Made by a program: the position numbers and the translations under genes. Below, piece by piece: positions 41,358 to 50,661 of a stretch of DNA of 64,000 nt (its first letter is position 1; every line of letters starts with the position of its first letter). The notes beneath the pieces are model-generated. The model was given only the letters and a program-made list of their open reading frames with translations. It was not told the origin of the DNA and ran no database searches. Source of the DNA: Candidatus Aalborgicola danicus (GTDB taxonomy: Bacteria; Pseudomonadota; Gammaproteobacteria; Burkholderiales; Burkholderiaceae_C); the NCBI GenBank assembly GCA_016703945.1, contig JADJBC010000004.1, forward strand, positions 7,501 through 71,500, in the 5' to 3' direction.

Positions 41358-44300
41358 TCAATAGCGCCAGTTGCCCCGAATTCCCACCGCTGCCGACTCG
41401 TCCTTGCGCGCCAATCGGGCTGCAAAAATTTCAAAGGACCGTCGTTTGGCTGCGTCTTGCCAGGTAGCACTGAGGGACAGGTCCCAATCGGGATCCAGCC
41501 AATTGGATCCTTGTGCATCCGTCGTCCGCTCGGTACGCCCGGTCAGCGCAGAGCGAAGCACCCAGCGCTCGGGTGCAAACCAGTTCAGACCAAACCGGAC
41601 TGTGTGTTTCGGAAACTGCGGCAACGGAACTTTGGGATACAGCTCGTTCTCGGTCTGTGCGTGAACATAACTGGCGGTCCAGCTCACGTGGGAGCTGGCC
41701 ATGCTTTCAAACGTCAGGCCGGCCGTCTTCACCGTTCCCGCCGCAAAACTGGGCGAAGACTCCAGTGCCTCGGCAGACTCACCCTGTCCACCCGACTGCT
41801 GGCGCAACCGGTCGTACTGCGCCAAACTCGCTGACGCGTTGAGTAAGGTGCCGTCGGTGTTGAACAGATTGCGGATGTCGCGGTGGTCCGCAAAAGCCAT
41901 CAGGAAGTTGCTTGCAGAGAGTTCCCATTCCCCCTGCAGACGCAACCGCTTCAGCCTGCCGCCAGCCTGCAGGCCCGGCACATCCAGCGAAATGCCTGCG
42001 GTGTTTTGGCTGGCAAGGCTGAGCGACGCGGCAGGTCGCATCAGGTCTTGCCACGCCAAACGGTAGGTCCCGCTGGCCGTCGGTGACCAGGCCAAGCCAA
42101 AGTTCACTGTGTTCGCGTCGACCTCTCTGGAGATTTGCGGCAAACTTTGTGTGGAAGACAGCCCGGTTGCAATCGTCGTGGTCTTGATCGTCTCCGTCTG
42201 GTCAAACCGGTACCGCGCCAGGTTCAGATCGGTTTGCACCAGCAGAGTGTCAAATCGCTTCTTCCAGGAGCCAAAAGCACCGTCCCCTTCCCCCGTGGCG
42301 TCAGTCGCTCGCGCAAGTTCGAGGCGCCGCCCGGTCCCTGTATTGACCAAGGGCTTGTAGGAGCGCCCCGTCTCCAGGCCAAGCGTCCACTCGCCACTGT
42401 CGCGCATGGCAGTGAGCCGCAGGCCGGCATCTTTCGTTTCCGCCCGATAGGCTGTGCTTTGGGCCGCAACGTTGCTGGTGACCGCCGTATCGTCCTGACC
42501 CTGCCCGGTACGAGCCCAAATTGCAGTCCTGGGATCCAATTGCCACTGCGCACCCATGTCGGTACGAACGACGGTGCCGGTTACCCGGTCGCCGTCCGTA
42601 AAGATCGGCACGTTATCGATGGTCGGTTTGAATTGGTCCCGGTACAAAAACACGCCAAAATGCGCGTCCGGCCGGAATCCCATTGCCGTGATCAAACTCG
42701 GAGCAGTCGCATTGAACTCCACATTGCCTGACCGGAACTGCGGCGCCTCATACTGAATGAAGCCAGCCACGGGCATGGGACTGGACGCATAACCGTTGGC
42801 AATCACGCTGGCAGTCGTTGCCGAAAACGCGTCACTCTGGCGGTAACTGGCATCCAGCGCTGCGTAGCCGCCGGGACTGCCAATCAACTTGCTACGCTGG
42901 GGCGACGCGCCAAACAAGGTGGGGTCGGTCAAATAGCCTTGAATCAGCGACGAATTCTTGACAAAAGCTTCGGTGGAACGCTCCGCCATGAAAAGATAAG
43001 AACCCGCAAAAAACGGATGCTGGCTGTCCTGCGCAATCCGCTTGGCCCAGGATTCAAGACCAAACAGCGCATAGGCTGCACCCAAATTGGCATTACCTTG
43101 CCGGTCGGTGGCAATAGGACCCAACGACTTCAAAAATTGGAACCGGGCCATGGCCTCACGCGCAGCAGCAATGGCGGCTGTCGGGTTCAGCCCATCCCGA
43201 TGAATCTGTGCCTCGTAAAAGTAGGGCAAGGGATCATTCGGGTCCGCCTTCTTGGTGCGCTCCAAGGCCGCCAGAGCCGCATCGTCGCGGCCAATTTGGT
43301 ACCAGGCGATGGCCGTATACAGCTGGGCTCTGGCGTAACGCGGCTCCAGCAGGCCGGCTTTGAGCAGAGCCTCCAGAGCGGCCTCGGGTTTCCCTTGGGC
43401 CAGCAACAAAATGCCCCGGCTGGTCCAGGCGACGTAATCATCCGGTGCCAGCACCAAGGATTGATCAATGGCCACCTGGGCCTGGCTGAGTCGCTGTGCG
43501 CGGGTTTCCAGGGCCCCAAGGTCCGCCAGGGGTGATGCAAACTGGGGTACCAGCCCTATCGCTTTGGTCAGCGCGGCGCGGGCCGGGTCAAAGTCTTCCT
43601 GCTCCGCCAGGGTCACGCCCAGGCCCTGCCAGGCCCGGAAGTCGGCAGGGGCTTTTTGCGTAGCACTGCCAAACCGCGCTACAGCCGCGGCCCCATCGCC
43701 GTCCAGACGGCCAAGTTCACCGTCGACCAGCCCCAACTCCACGGACTCTGGAAACCGCTTGCGCGCCGCTTCGACCGTCTGCCGAGCCAGCGCGGTATCG
43801 CCACTGAGCAAAGCAGCGCGTGCTTGGTACGCCGGAAATCGGTCATCGTTGGGGAAGCGCTTTTGGCCATCGTCCAGGCGACCCCTGGCCAATGGAATGT
43901 CGCCCGACAACAAGGCGAAGTCCGAAGCCAAAAGCCATGCACCCGCAGGCGCGGCGCCAGAGCTGGTGTTGGCCACAAGCATGGCTTCGGTGTGTTTGCG
44001 CGCATCCTGTATCTTTTGTGCCTGAAGCATGTCACGCACCGGCGCAGCGGACGGGCTTTGCGCAAAGTCCGGGTAGCGGTCAACATCCAGTCGGACCGCG
44101 CTGACCCACTGCACCCGGTCACGGGCATTCGTCAGCACCGTCTTCTGCGGTGGCACGCCATTGCGCACGGTCGCCTGCTCGCTCGGACCGACCGACACCT
44201 CGCCCAAATCGTTGGCTACCGCGACTTCGCCGCTGAATACCGACACTACGGTTGCGCCATCGTCACCCACATTGACTTCCCAATCGGTGCCCCGAATCCC

Positions 44301-44738
44301 GATCGTGGCGGTCGGCGTCGTGACGACCAGTTTGCGTTGCTGGCTGATCAGGCTCGTGGTCGCGCGCAACAGGCCCACCGTGAACTGCTTGGCCTGCGCC
44401 CACATTCGCCCCCCAGTCAGCTCCAGACTGGTGCCACCATTCGCGTCACCCGCTTGCTTGATTTGAAAACTGCTGAGCTGGTTCAATCGCACCTGGGTTT
44501 TGTCTTTCACCAGCAATGCCATCTGGCTGCTCTCACCGGTGCGAACCGCGTCGCCGGCCTTGAGTGGCTGCTGGGCCAGGGCCGTGCGCCAGACACCGGT
44601 CGTCTGATCGCGGACCTCAACCTTGCCCTGCACCATGATCACTTCAGCATCATTGGCCCGAGCCACTTGTACCGTAGAAATCAGGGCGAGCCCGGCACAC
44701 ACCTGTGCTGCGTTGGTAAGCCGAAAAGAATGTTTCAT
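41358..44738 (-). CDS. FecR-domain, TPR and beta-barrel outer-membrane protein
   Basis: The 1126-residue product has a signal peptide (cleavage near ARA-NDAEV) and a FecR domain (VRTGESSQMALLVKDKTQVR, TPTATIGIRGTDWEVNV) near residues 30-180. About ten TPR-like repeats follow (LPYFYEAQIHRDGLNPTAAI and others, about 230-540). The C-terminal half is rich in beta-strand and ends WRY, as outer-membrane barrels do. It looks like a secreted/outer-membrane scaffold, perhaps for export or surface assembly. No partner genes are adjacent, and I know no established function for this three-part architecture. Confidence 0.75.
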   Translation of the reverse strand: MKHSFRLTNAAQVCAGLALISTVQVARANDAEVIMVQGKVEVRDQTTGVWRTALAQQPLKAGDAVRTGESSQMALLVKDKTQVRLNQLSSFQIKQAGDANGGTSLELTGGRMWAQAKQFTVGLLRATTSLISQQRKLVVTTPTATIGIRGTDWEVNVGDDGATVVSVFSGEVAVANDLGEVSVGPSEQATVRNGVPPQKTVLTNARDRVQWVSAVRLDVDRYPDFAQSPSAAPVRDMLQAQKIQDARKHTEAMLVANTSSGAAPAGAWLLASDFALLSGDIPLARGRLDDGQKRFPNDDRFPAYQARAALLSGDTALARQTVEAARKRFPESVELGLVDGELGRLDGDGAAAVARFGSATQKAPADFRAWQGLGVTLAEQEDFDPARAALTKAIGLVPQFASPLADLGALETRAQRLSQAQVAIDQSLVLAPDDYVAWTSRGILLLAQGKPEAALEALLKAGLLEPRYARAQLYTAIAWYQIGRDDAALAALERTKKADPNDPLPYFYEAQIHRDGLNPTAAIAAAREAMARFQFLKSLGPIATDRQGNANLGAAYALFGLESWAKRIAQDSQHPFFAGSYLFMAERSTEAFVKNSSLIQGYLTDPTLFGASPQRSKLIGSPGGYAALDASYRQSDAFSATTASVIANGYASSPMPVAGFIQYEAPQFRSGNVEFNATAPSLITAMGFRPDAHFGVFLYRDQFKPTIDNVPIFTDGDRVTGTVVRTDMGAQWQLDPRTAIWARTGQGQDDTAVTSNVAAQSTAYRAETKDAGLRLTAMRDSGEWTLGLETGRSYKPLVNTGTGRRLELARATDATGEGDGAFGSWKKRFDTLLVQTDLNLARYRFDQTETIKTTTIATGLSSTQSLPQISREVDANTVNFGLAWSPTASGTYRLAWQDLMRPAASLSLASQNTAGISLDVPGLQAGGRLKRLRLQGEWELSASNFLMAFADHRDIRNLFNTDGTLLNASASLAQYDRLRQQSGGQGESAEALESSPSFAAGTVKTAGLTFESMASSHVSWTASYVHAQTENELYPKVPLPQFPKHTVRFGLNWFAPERWVLRSALTGRTERTTDAQGSNWLDPDWDLSLSATWQDAAKRRSFEIFAARLARKDESAAVGIRGNWRY

Positions 44739-44936
44739 TGCAATACCCCTCTCAATGGTTGGCCATTATGCGACCCCGACGCGCGATGTTTGCCAAGCCG
44801 CAGTTCGCATGCTAACGTGAACAGAGCATAAAAGCGCAAGCGTTTATACCGAGGAGCACCTTGCAGGGCCGCTCTGCGCCCAACCCTGAATTGAACGGGA
44901 AGTTAACGACGCGACATGAAAACAGCAGGTTGTTTT

Positions 44937-44986
44937 GCTCCCGAAATGATAGCTATCTGTTCAGCATTTACGGGGGCTAAAGCACC
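44937..44986 (+). repeat. 49-bp interspersed element, copy 8 (intergenic)
   Basis: GCTCCCGAAATGATAGCTATC, then GGGGGCTAAAGCACC. It lies in the 287-bp gap between the FecR gene and the FGGY kinase gene, which holds no other feature I recognise. Confidence 0.65.
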
Positions 44987-45025
44987 ATTTTGCATTATAC
45001 TTTTTACGCCGCGCGCAGGGCGAAC

Positions 45026-46588
45026 CTATGGCATCCTCGGATAACCCGTGATGCTCTGAATCGCCTGGTACAACGGTTGCAAGCGCCCATACATCTTCTG
45101 GTAGACCCGGTGGTACAGCGCGTTGTAAGTGGCATGGTTGGCTGCAATAGGCTCAAACGTCTTGCCAATACGGGTCATGGCCTGGACGGCGGTTTTAAAG
45201 TCCGGGTGCAGCCCCAGCCCCACGGACGCATCAATCGCCGCGCCCAGCCCGGAGGTCTCGTAAATATGCGGCCGTGAGGTCGGCAGGCCAAAAATGTCGG
45301 CGGTGAGTTGCATGGCGGCGTCGCTTTGCGAGCCACCGCCGGAGATACGAAGCTCGGTCACCGGCACGCCGCTGCGCTTCTCGATGCGTTCCTTGCCTTC
45401 GCGCAGTGCGTAGGCCAGCCCCTCCAGGATGGCGCGGTAGACATGGGCGCGGGTGTGCACATCGCCAAAACCAATGATGGCACCCTTGGCCTCGGGGCCA
45501 GGGATCTTGATGCCGGGGGACCAGTAGGGCTGCAACAACAGGCCCATAGAGCCCGCCGGCACGGAATTCACCAGTTCATCAAACAACACTTCGGGCGCGA
45601 TGCCGCTCGCCAGCGACTGGTGTTGTTCATGGTGGCCAAACTGTTGCTTGAACCAGTTGACCATCCAGTAGCCCCGGAAGATTTGCACTTCGGTGCTGTA
45701 CGAGCCAGGGATGGCCGAAGGATAGGGCGGGATGAAGGGTGTGACTTCGATGTACTTTTCGCTGGTCGTATTGATGGTGGCGGTGGTGCCGTAACTCAGG
45801 CAGCCGATGTGGGGCTCCAGGCAACCGGCGCCAATCACTTCGCAAGCCTTGTCGGCAGCAGCAGCCATCAGGGGCAAGCCCTCGGGAATGCCGGTGGCCG
45901 CACTGGCCGCCGCAGTGACGACACCGATGTGTGTGCCCGGTGCCACCAGCTCGGGCAACCACTCGGGTTTGACCGCCAGCGCCTGCCACTTCCAGTCACC
46001 GGGCTTGGCCCAGGCCAGGCGTTTGTAGTCAAACGGCAGGTAGCCAACCTGGGAGCCAATAGAGTCCACAAACAAGCCGCTGAGGCGGTAGTTCAAATAA
46101 CCCGACAGCATCACGTATTTGTGGGTACGGTCCCAGATGTCACTCTGATGCGCCTTGATCCAGTTGGCCTCGGCCTCGCCCCGAAAATAGTTGATGGTGT
46201 GCTGCACACCGGCCAGCTTGAAGCCGAGCTTCCACAACAGGCTGATGGGCGGCACATCATCGGTGCGGCGCTGGTCCAGCCAGGTGATGGCGGGGCGCAG
46301 CGGTTTGCCTTCTACGTCCAGGTTGATCATGGTGCCGCGCTGGGTGGTGACTGCTACCCCTTTGACGTTGGCGCGGGCATTCGGGTGCTCAGCCCACAGG
46401 CGCTGACAGGCGGTGCAGACGGCTTGCCAGTAGTCCTCGGGGTCGTGTTCGGCCCAGCCGGGGTGCTCCGAGAAATAGGCTTCCAGATGCACCTGGGCCC
46501 GGGCGACGATATTGCCTTGCAGGTCGAACAACAGGGCGCGCACACTTTGCGTGCCGTTATCGATGGCCAGGATGGTGGGTTCAGACAT
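45026..46588 (-). CDS. FGGY-family carbohydrate kinase (YgcE-like)
   Basis: The 520-residue product has the FGGY ATPase core: ILAIDNGTQSVRALLFD at the start, GVAVTTQRGTMINLD, ITWLDQRR, LSYGTTATINT and ELRISGGGSQSDAAMQL with the catalytic C-terminal region. It is close in type to glycerol and sugar kinases, but the substrate is not deducible. ATG 46588 overlaps the glpD-like stop by 8 bp. With the adjacent GlpD-like and AGPS-like flavoproteins it forms a set resembling E. coli YgcE-YgcU, whose role is unsolved. Confidence 0.85.
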   Translation of the reverse strand: MSEPTILAIDNGTQSVRALLFDLQGNIVARAQVHLEAYFSEHPGWAEHDPEDYWQAVCTACQRLWAEHPNARANVKGVAVTTQRGTMINLDVEGKPLRPAITWLDQRRTDDVPPISLLWKLGFKLAGVQHTINYFRGEAEANWIKAHQSDIWDRTHKYVMLSGYLNYRLSGLFVDSIGSQVGYLPFDYKRLAWAKPGDWKWQALAVKPEWLPELVAPGTHIGVVTAAASAATGIPEGLPLMAAAADKACEVIGAGCLEPHIGCLSYGTTATINTTSEKYIEVTPFIPPYPSAIPGSYSTEVQIFRGYWMVNWFKQQFGHHEQHQSLASGIAPEVLFDELVNSVPAGSMGLLLQPYWSPGIKIPGPEAKGAIIGFGDVHTRAHVYRAILEGLAYALREGKERIEKRSGVPVTELRISGGGSQSDAAMQLTADIFGLPTSRPHIYETSGLGAAIDASVGLGLHPDFKTAVQAMTRIGKTFEPIAANHATYNALYHRVYQKMYGRLQPLYQAIQSITGYPRMP

Positions 46589-48197
46589 GAAGCGACTCCG
46601 GTACACCATAGTTTTTGCGCCACAGCGCCAGGTAGGCAGCTTGTTCGGCTTCCCATTGCACATCGGTCCAGCCCAGTTCCGGCTGGCAGATCGCACGGAT
46701 GCGCGGCAACGACTCGGCTCCCCCACCGCGCAGCAGCAGGCCCAAACGGGTGCGGCGCAGCAGAAGGTCTTCCAAATGCACCACGGCCTCGGTGCGGGCG
46801 GCCCAGCGCAACGCGACCCAAAGGGTCTCGGTTCCGCTGATGGCGTCCAACTCACCGGGTTGTGCTATCGCCAGCACGTCTTTGGCCCGGTTTCCGTAGT
46901 GCCCGAGCAGGCGTTGTGCTTGTTGTGTGTGCAGTCCACGCTGGTAAGGCAGGGGTTCACTGGGCGGCCATAACGACGCGTCGGCAGCTGAAAACGTATG
47001 CGAAGGAAAAAGACCTGCAATGTGTTGCAATGCATCCAGCGCAATCAGGCGAAAGGTGGTCAGTTTGCCACCGGTGACGGTCAGCAGGCCCTTCTCCATC
47101 CACACAGCATGGTCCCGCCCTTCTTTGCTGGGGTCGGCTTTGCCGGTGTCAATCACCGGACGCACGCCGGCATAGGTGGCAATGACATCGCCAGTCGTCA
47201 GCTGCAACGCGGGAAACTGGTAGTGCAGCGCGGCCATCAGGTACGCCACCTCGGCGGGCGTTATGGCGGCCTCGTGCTGCATACCATGGCCGTGGTCCAC
47301 ATCGGTGGTCCCCACCAGGGTCGCGCCCTCCCACGGAAACACAAACACCGGCCGCCCATCAGCCGGGTGCATCAGGCTGACCGCCTGCGCCACCGGCAAT
47401 CGCCAGGCAGGAATTACCAGATGGCTGCCACGCAAAGGCCGCAGCCTGGACTTTTCGCCCTGCTGCTGGCGCAGCGCGTCGGCCCAGGCACCGGTGGCAT
47501 TGATCACCACTTTGGCCCGCACGGTCACATCCTGAACCGCCACGGCATCGTGCAGCACCACGCCCGTGACGGTGCCCTCAGGCTGGTCACCTTCACGCAG
47601 AAGTTTTTTCGCTGCCAGGTAGTTGATGGCGACCGCACCCAGGCTGCGGGCCTCTTGCAGGACCCGCAACACCAGGCGCGCATCGTCGGTCTTGGCGTCG
47701 ACGTAACACATGCCTCCCTGCAGATCGATGGAGTCAATGTGGGGCGCCAGCATCAAGAAATCACCGGCCGGGAAGTAGTGTCGCGCCCGTGTGCCAGCCA
47801 GCCGGTCGTAAATGGCCAACCCCAACTGAAACAGCCAACGCCCCGGCTTGCGGCCCTTGTAGTCGGCAAAGGCAAAACTTTGCGGCTCCACCAGGCCACG
47901 GGCATCACGCAGCAAATTCTGGCGCTCACGCACCGAGTCGCGGGTCAGGCCCAGTTGGCCTTCTTTCAGGTAGCGCAGGCCCCCGTGCACCAGCTTGGAG
48001 GAACGGCTGGAGGTGCCCCAGGCAAAGTCGCGCTGCTCGACCAACAGCACTTTCAAGCCCCGGCGCGCCGCCTCCAGCAGGATGCCCGCACCGGTGATGC
48101 CGCCGCCAATCACCACGATGTCCCAATCAGCTTGGGCACATTGGGCGATCAGGCCCGCACGGTCGGCCTTTTGGGCGTTGTTCTGCCCCTCACTCAT
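46581..48197 (-). CDS. glpD: Glycerol-3-phosphate dehydrogenase/oxidase family (GlpD-like)
   Basis: The 538-residue product begins with a FAD-binding GxGxxG (DIVVIGGGITGAGILLEAARRG). It has GTSSRSSKLVHGGLRYL, the GlpD signature AWADALRQQ and the C-terminal DAO_C domain with GGKLTTFRL. It oxidises glycerol-3-phosphate or a related polyol phosphate to a ketone at the membrane, passing electrons to quinone. It is the middle gene of a three-gene operon with overlaps on both sides. The substrate may differ from glycerol-3-phosphate. Confidence 0.9.
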   Translation of the reverse strand: MSEGQNNAQKADRAGLIAQCAQADWDIVVIGGGITGAGILLEAARRGLKVLLVEQRDFAWGTSSRSSKLVHGGLRYLKEGQLGLTRDSVRERQNLLRDARGLVEPQSFAFADYKGRKPGRWLFQLGLAIYDRLAGTRARHYFPAGDFLMLAPHIDSIDLQGGMCYVDAKTDDARLVLRVLQEARSLGAVAINYLAAKKLLREGDQPEGTVTGVVLHDAVAVQDVTVRAKVVINATGAWADALRQQQGEKSRLRPLRGSHLVIPAWRLPVAQAVSLMHPADGRPVFVFPWEGATLVGTTDVDHGHGMQHEAAITPAEVAYLMAALHYQFPALQLTTGDVIATYAGVRPVIDTGKADPSKEGRDHAVWMEKGLLTVTGGKLTTFRLIALDALQHIAGLFPSHTFSAADASLWPPSEPLPYQRGLHTQQAQRLLGHYGNRAKDVLAIAQPGELDAISGTETLWVALRWAARTEAVVHLEDLLLRRTRLGLLLRGGGAESLPRIRAICQPELGWTDVQWEAEQAAYLALWRKNYGVPESLHV

Positions 48198-49798
48198 GGC
48201 TTTTCTGCAGGCAGCAACTTGCCCGGATTCATCATGCCACTGGGGTCGAAATGGTGGAACAGGCTGCGCATGGCAGCAATGCCCGAGGCACCTTTTTCAG
48301 CCTCCAGATAGGGCGCGTGGTCCACACCCACGCCGTGCTGGTGGCTGATGGTGCCACCGTTGGCCACGATGGCCTCGGATACCGCGGTTTTGAGACGCCG
48401 CCAGCGGGCCAGGTCTTTGGCGTAGTCACCCGCCAGCCGATAAGCAAACGTGGTGTACACGCTAGCGCCCTGAGCATAAATGTGGGACAGGTGGGTGTAG
48501 GTGTGCACCTTCTCACCGTCTTGCGCCAGCGCGTGGGTGGCCGCACTTTCCAGCGCCAGCATCATGGGTTTGACCCGGGTCCAGTCGCAGGCGGTCTCCA
48601 CCGTGTCGATGGCATAACCCTTGAGCCATAACGCGTTGCGCAGGTAGACGTTGCGAAAGCGGTTTTCTTTCCATTTCTTGCCCATGGCCTGGCCTATGGC
48701 CACCCCCTGGTGACGCCGCGCAATGCGGTGCGCCTCTTTCAGCGCATGGCGCACACCGGCCGGTTGGCCGCTGGCACCCAGCATCAACAGACATTTCTGC
48801 TCTTTGCAGCCGCGCCAACCCAGATAGGTTTCCAGCGCGCCGATCAGGGATTTGTGGCCGGCCATCGTGAGCGTGGTCAAGGTCTCCACCGGGTTGGCCA
48901 GACGCAGCATGGACAAGGGCACTTTGGCCTGCACCATGGCGCGCACCGCGTCCTGCGCCTGGTCCCAGTCGGGGAAGAAAATGGTGTGAAATTCTTCTTG
49001 TTGGGGCATTGGCGTTACGCGCACCGTGGCCTCGGTCAGGATGCCGATGCGCCCTTCCGAACCCAGCACCATTTCACGCAAATCGGTGCCAGCGGCGGAT
49101 GCCGGAAAGGTGGCAACGTTTAAGGTTCCGGTCGGTGTTTCGACCCGGCCACCGGCAAACAGTTGCTCAATGCGCCCGTAGCGCAGCGATTGCTGGCCGC
49201 TGGACCGTGTTACCACCCAGCCACCCAATGTGGAATATTCAAACGACTGCGGAAAGTGCCCCAACGTGTAGCCGTGCGCCCGCAATTGGGCTTCAAGATC
49301 CGGGCCCAAGACACCAGCACCAAAGGTTGCCAACTGGGCCTCGCGGTCCAGGTTGATCAGTCTGCAAAGCCGCGACATATTGATGGTCAGCACCGCTTGG
49401 GCACCTGCAGGAACCGTCAGGTGTCCTACCACGCTGGTACCGCCGCCCATCGGAATAACGGCCGCGCCACAGGTTTGGGCATAGTCCAACAGTTCGCGCA
49501 CCTGTTCGCTGCTTTCGGGATACGCCACACCATCGGTCACCGTGCCCACATTGCCGCTGCGCATCTTCAGCCAGTCCGGCAAGCTGTGGCCCAGGCTGCA
49601 GCGCAGGCGTGCTTCCGGGTTGGTGTCTACCAGGCGGTGCTGGGGCAGTCGGCTGGCCGGAATGCCCGAACAAGCCTGCGCCAGCGTCGCGTCCACTTGC
49701 GACACCCCGGCGCCGATGCGTTGCTCCAAAAAATGCAGTGCATCCGCATTCACGACCAACTCGATCGACTCGTCGCCCCATCCGTTCCAACGTTTCAT
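48194..49798 (-). CDS. FAD-binding oxidase, alkyl-DHAP-synthase-like (YgcU-like)
   Basis: The 534-residue product is of the VAO/p-cresol methylhydroxylase type. The FAD pyrophosphate loop is VIPMGGGTSVVGH, followed by FGAGVLGPDLEAQL and the AGPS hallmark STLGGWVVTRSSGQQ with YGRIEQL. The C-terminal HQHGVGVDHAPYL sits where AGPS has its active-site histidines. Alkyl-dihydroxyacetone-phosphate synthase makes ether lipids in eukaryotes; bacterial homologues are mostly of unknown role. ATG 49798 follows GAGGGA. First gene of the operon. Confidence 0.85.
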   Translation of the reverse strand: MKRWNGWGDESIELVVNADALHFLEQRIGAGVSQVDATLAQACSGIPASRLPQHRLVDTNPEARLRCSLGHSLPDWLKMRSGNVGTVTDGVAYPESSEQVRELLDYAQTCGAAVIPMGGGTSVVGHLTVPAGAQAVLTINMSRLCRLINLDREAQLATFGAGVLGPDLEAQLRAHGYTLGHFPQSFEYSTLGGWVVTRSSGQQSLRYGRIEQLFAGGRVETPTGTLNVATFPASAAGTDLREMVLGSEGRIGILTEATVRVTPMPQQEEFHTIFFPDWDQAQDAVRAMVQAKVPLSMLRLANPVETLTTLTMAGHKSLIGALETYLGWRGCKEQKCLLMLGASGQPAGVRHALKEAHRIARRHQGVAIGQAMGKKWKENRFRNVYLRNALWLKGYAIDTVETACDWTRVKPMMLALESAATHALAQDGEKVHTYTHLSHIYAQGASVYTTFAYRLAGDYAKDLARWRRLKTAVSEAIVANGGTISHQHGVGVDHAPYLEAEKGASGIAAMRSLFHHFDPSGMMNPGKLLPAEKP

Positions 49799-49972
49799 GA
49801 CCGTTCCCTCAATTGAATGTGTGGCAAGCCGCTGCGACACTGGTAGCCACTGTAGTCACCGCAGCGCAATTTGTATTGCGCTATCGTGCCAGCGGCTATG
49901 TTCAATCGTGCCAAACAGGCCAGGGATATTAAGATAGTCACACCCGATTTCCAATCTGAACGGAGCGTCACC

Positions 49973-50614
49973 ATGACATCTCGCCGTCAACTGTTTTGCA
50001 AGCTGCTAGTGTGCGCGACCGCAGTCTCTGCCTTACCGCACTTGAGTGGGTGTGTCGCCACCGCCCCGGTCGCCCCATCGTCTTCCAGTGACGGTGGACG
50101 GCCAGGCGAAAAAGTGCTGATGCGGGTCTCGGCGCAGGGTCTGAAATACCTCAACAGCTTTGCATTGCTGATACGCCCCATCAAGGGTGGGGAAACCGTG
50201 AAAATCCAGGGCTGGGGAATGGGAAGCAAAGGGTACTGGAGTACCTACTACGATGAGGTTGAAAAGGGAGAGTTGGTCGCTTTTTCGCTGCCCAGCGGAG
50301 ACTATGAGATCTATTCTTTTGTCGCAACTGCCAGTGCGTGGGGAAGCCCGCGCACCGTCAGTCCAGAGAAGAATTTCTCAATCCCGTTTCGTGTTCAATC
50401 CGGGGAGACGCCATACCTGGGTAATTTGTTAATGCGTTTTCAGGGCGACACAGGGGTTGCCTCAGCCAAAATTGGGACGGTGGTGATTGATGGCCAGCGC
50501 AAAATTGCCTTCGAGCCGATTGCACGCGACACCCGATCAAGGGACTTTGAAGAAATGAAAACTCTGTTTCCTGATCTCAAGCCTGAACTGATGACGGTAA
50601 GGCTTTTGAAATAG
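49973..50614 (+). CDS. Lipoprotein of unknown function
   Basis: The 213-residue product has a lipoprotein signal with lipobox LSGC after MTSRRQLFCKLLVCATAVSA. The mature part is beta-rich (FALLIRPIKGGETVKIQGWG, LPSGDYEIYSFVATASAWG). I do not recognise the domain. GGAG precedes ATG 49973. It is divergent from the AGPS-like operon and codirectional with the AraC gene, 47 bp apart. Confidence 0.75.
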   Translation: MTSRRQLFCKLLVCATAVSALPHLSGCVATAPVAPSSSSDGGRPGEKVLMRVSAQGLKYLNSFALLIRPIKGGETVKIQGWGMGSKGYWSTYYDEVEKGELVAFSLPSGDYEIYSFVATASAWGSPRTVSPEKNFSIPFRVQSGETPYLGNLLMRFQGDTGVASAKIGTVVIDGQRKIAFEPIARDTRSRDFEEMKTLFPDLKPELMTVRLLK

Positions 50615-50661
50615 TTTCTCCAATACAACACCTTTCGGTTGTTTTCACTGGCTCGGGTTGA

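Noticed and set aside
45308..48311. Long plus-strand frames (510 and 437 codons) opposite the FGGY kinase and GlpD-like genes
   Set aside because: They are shadows of genes with clear catalytic motifs on the minus strand.
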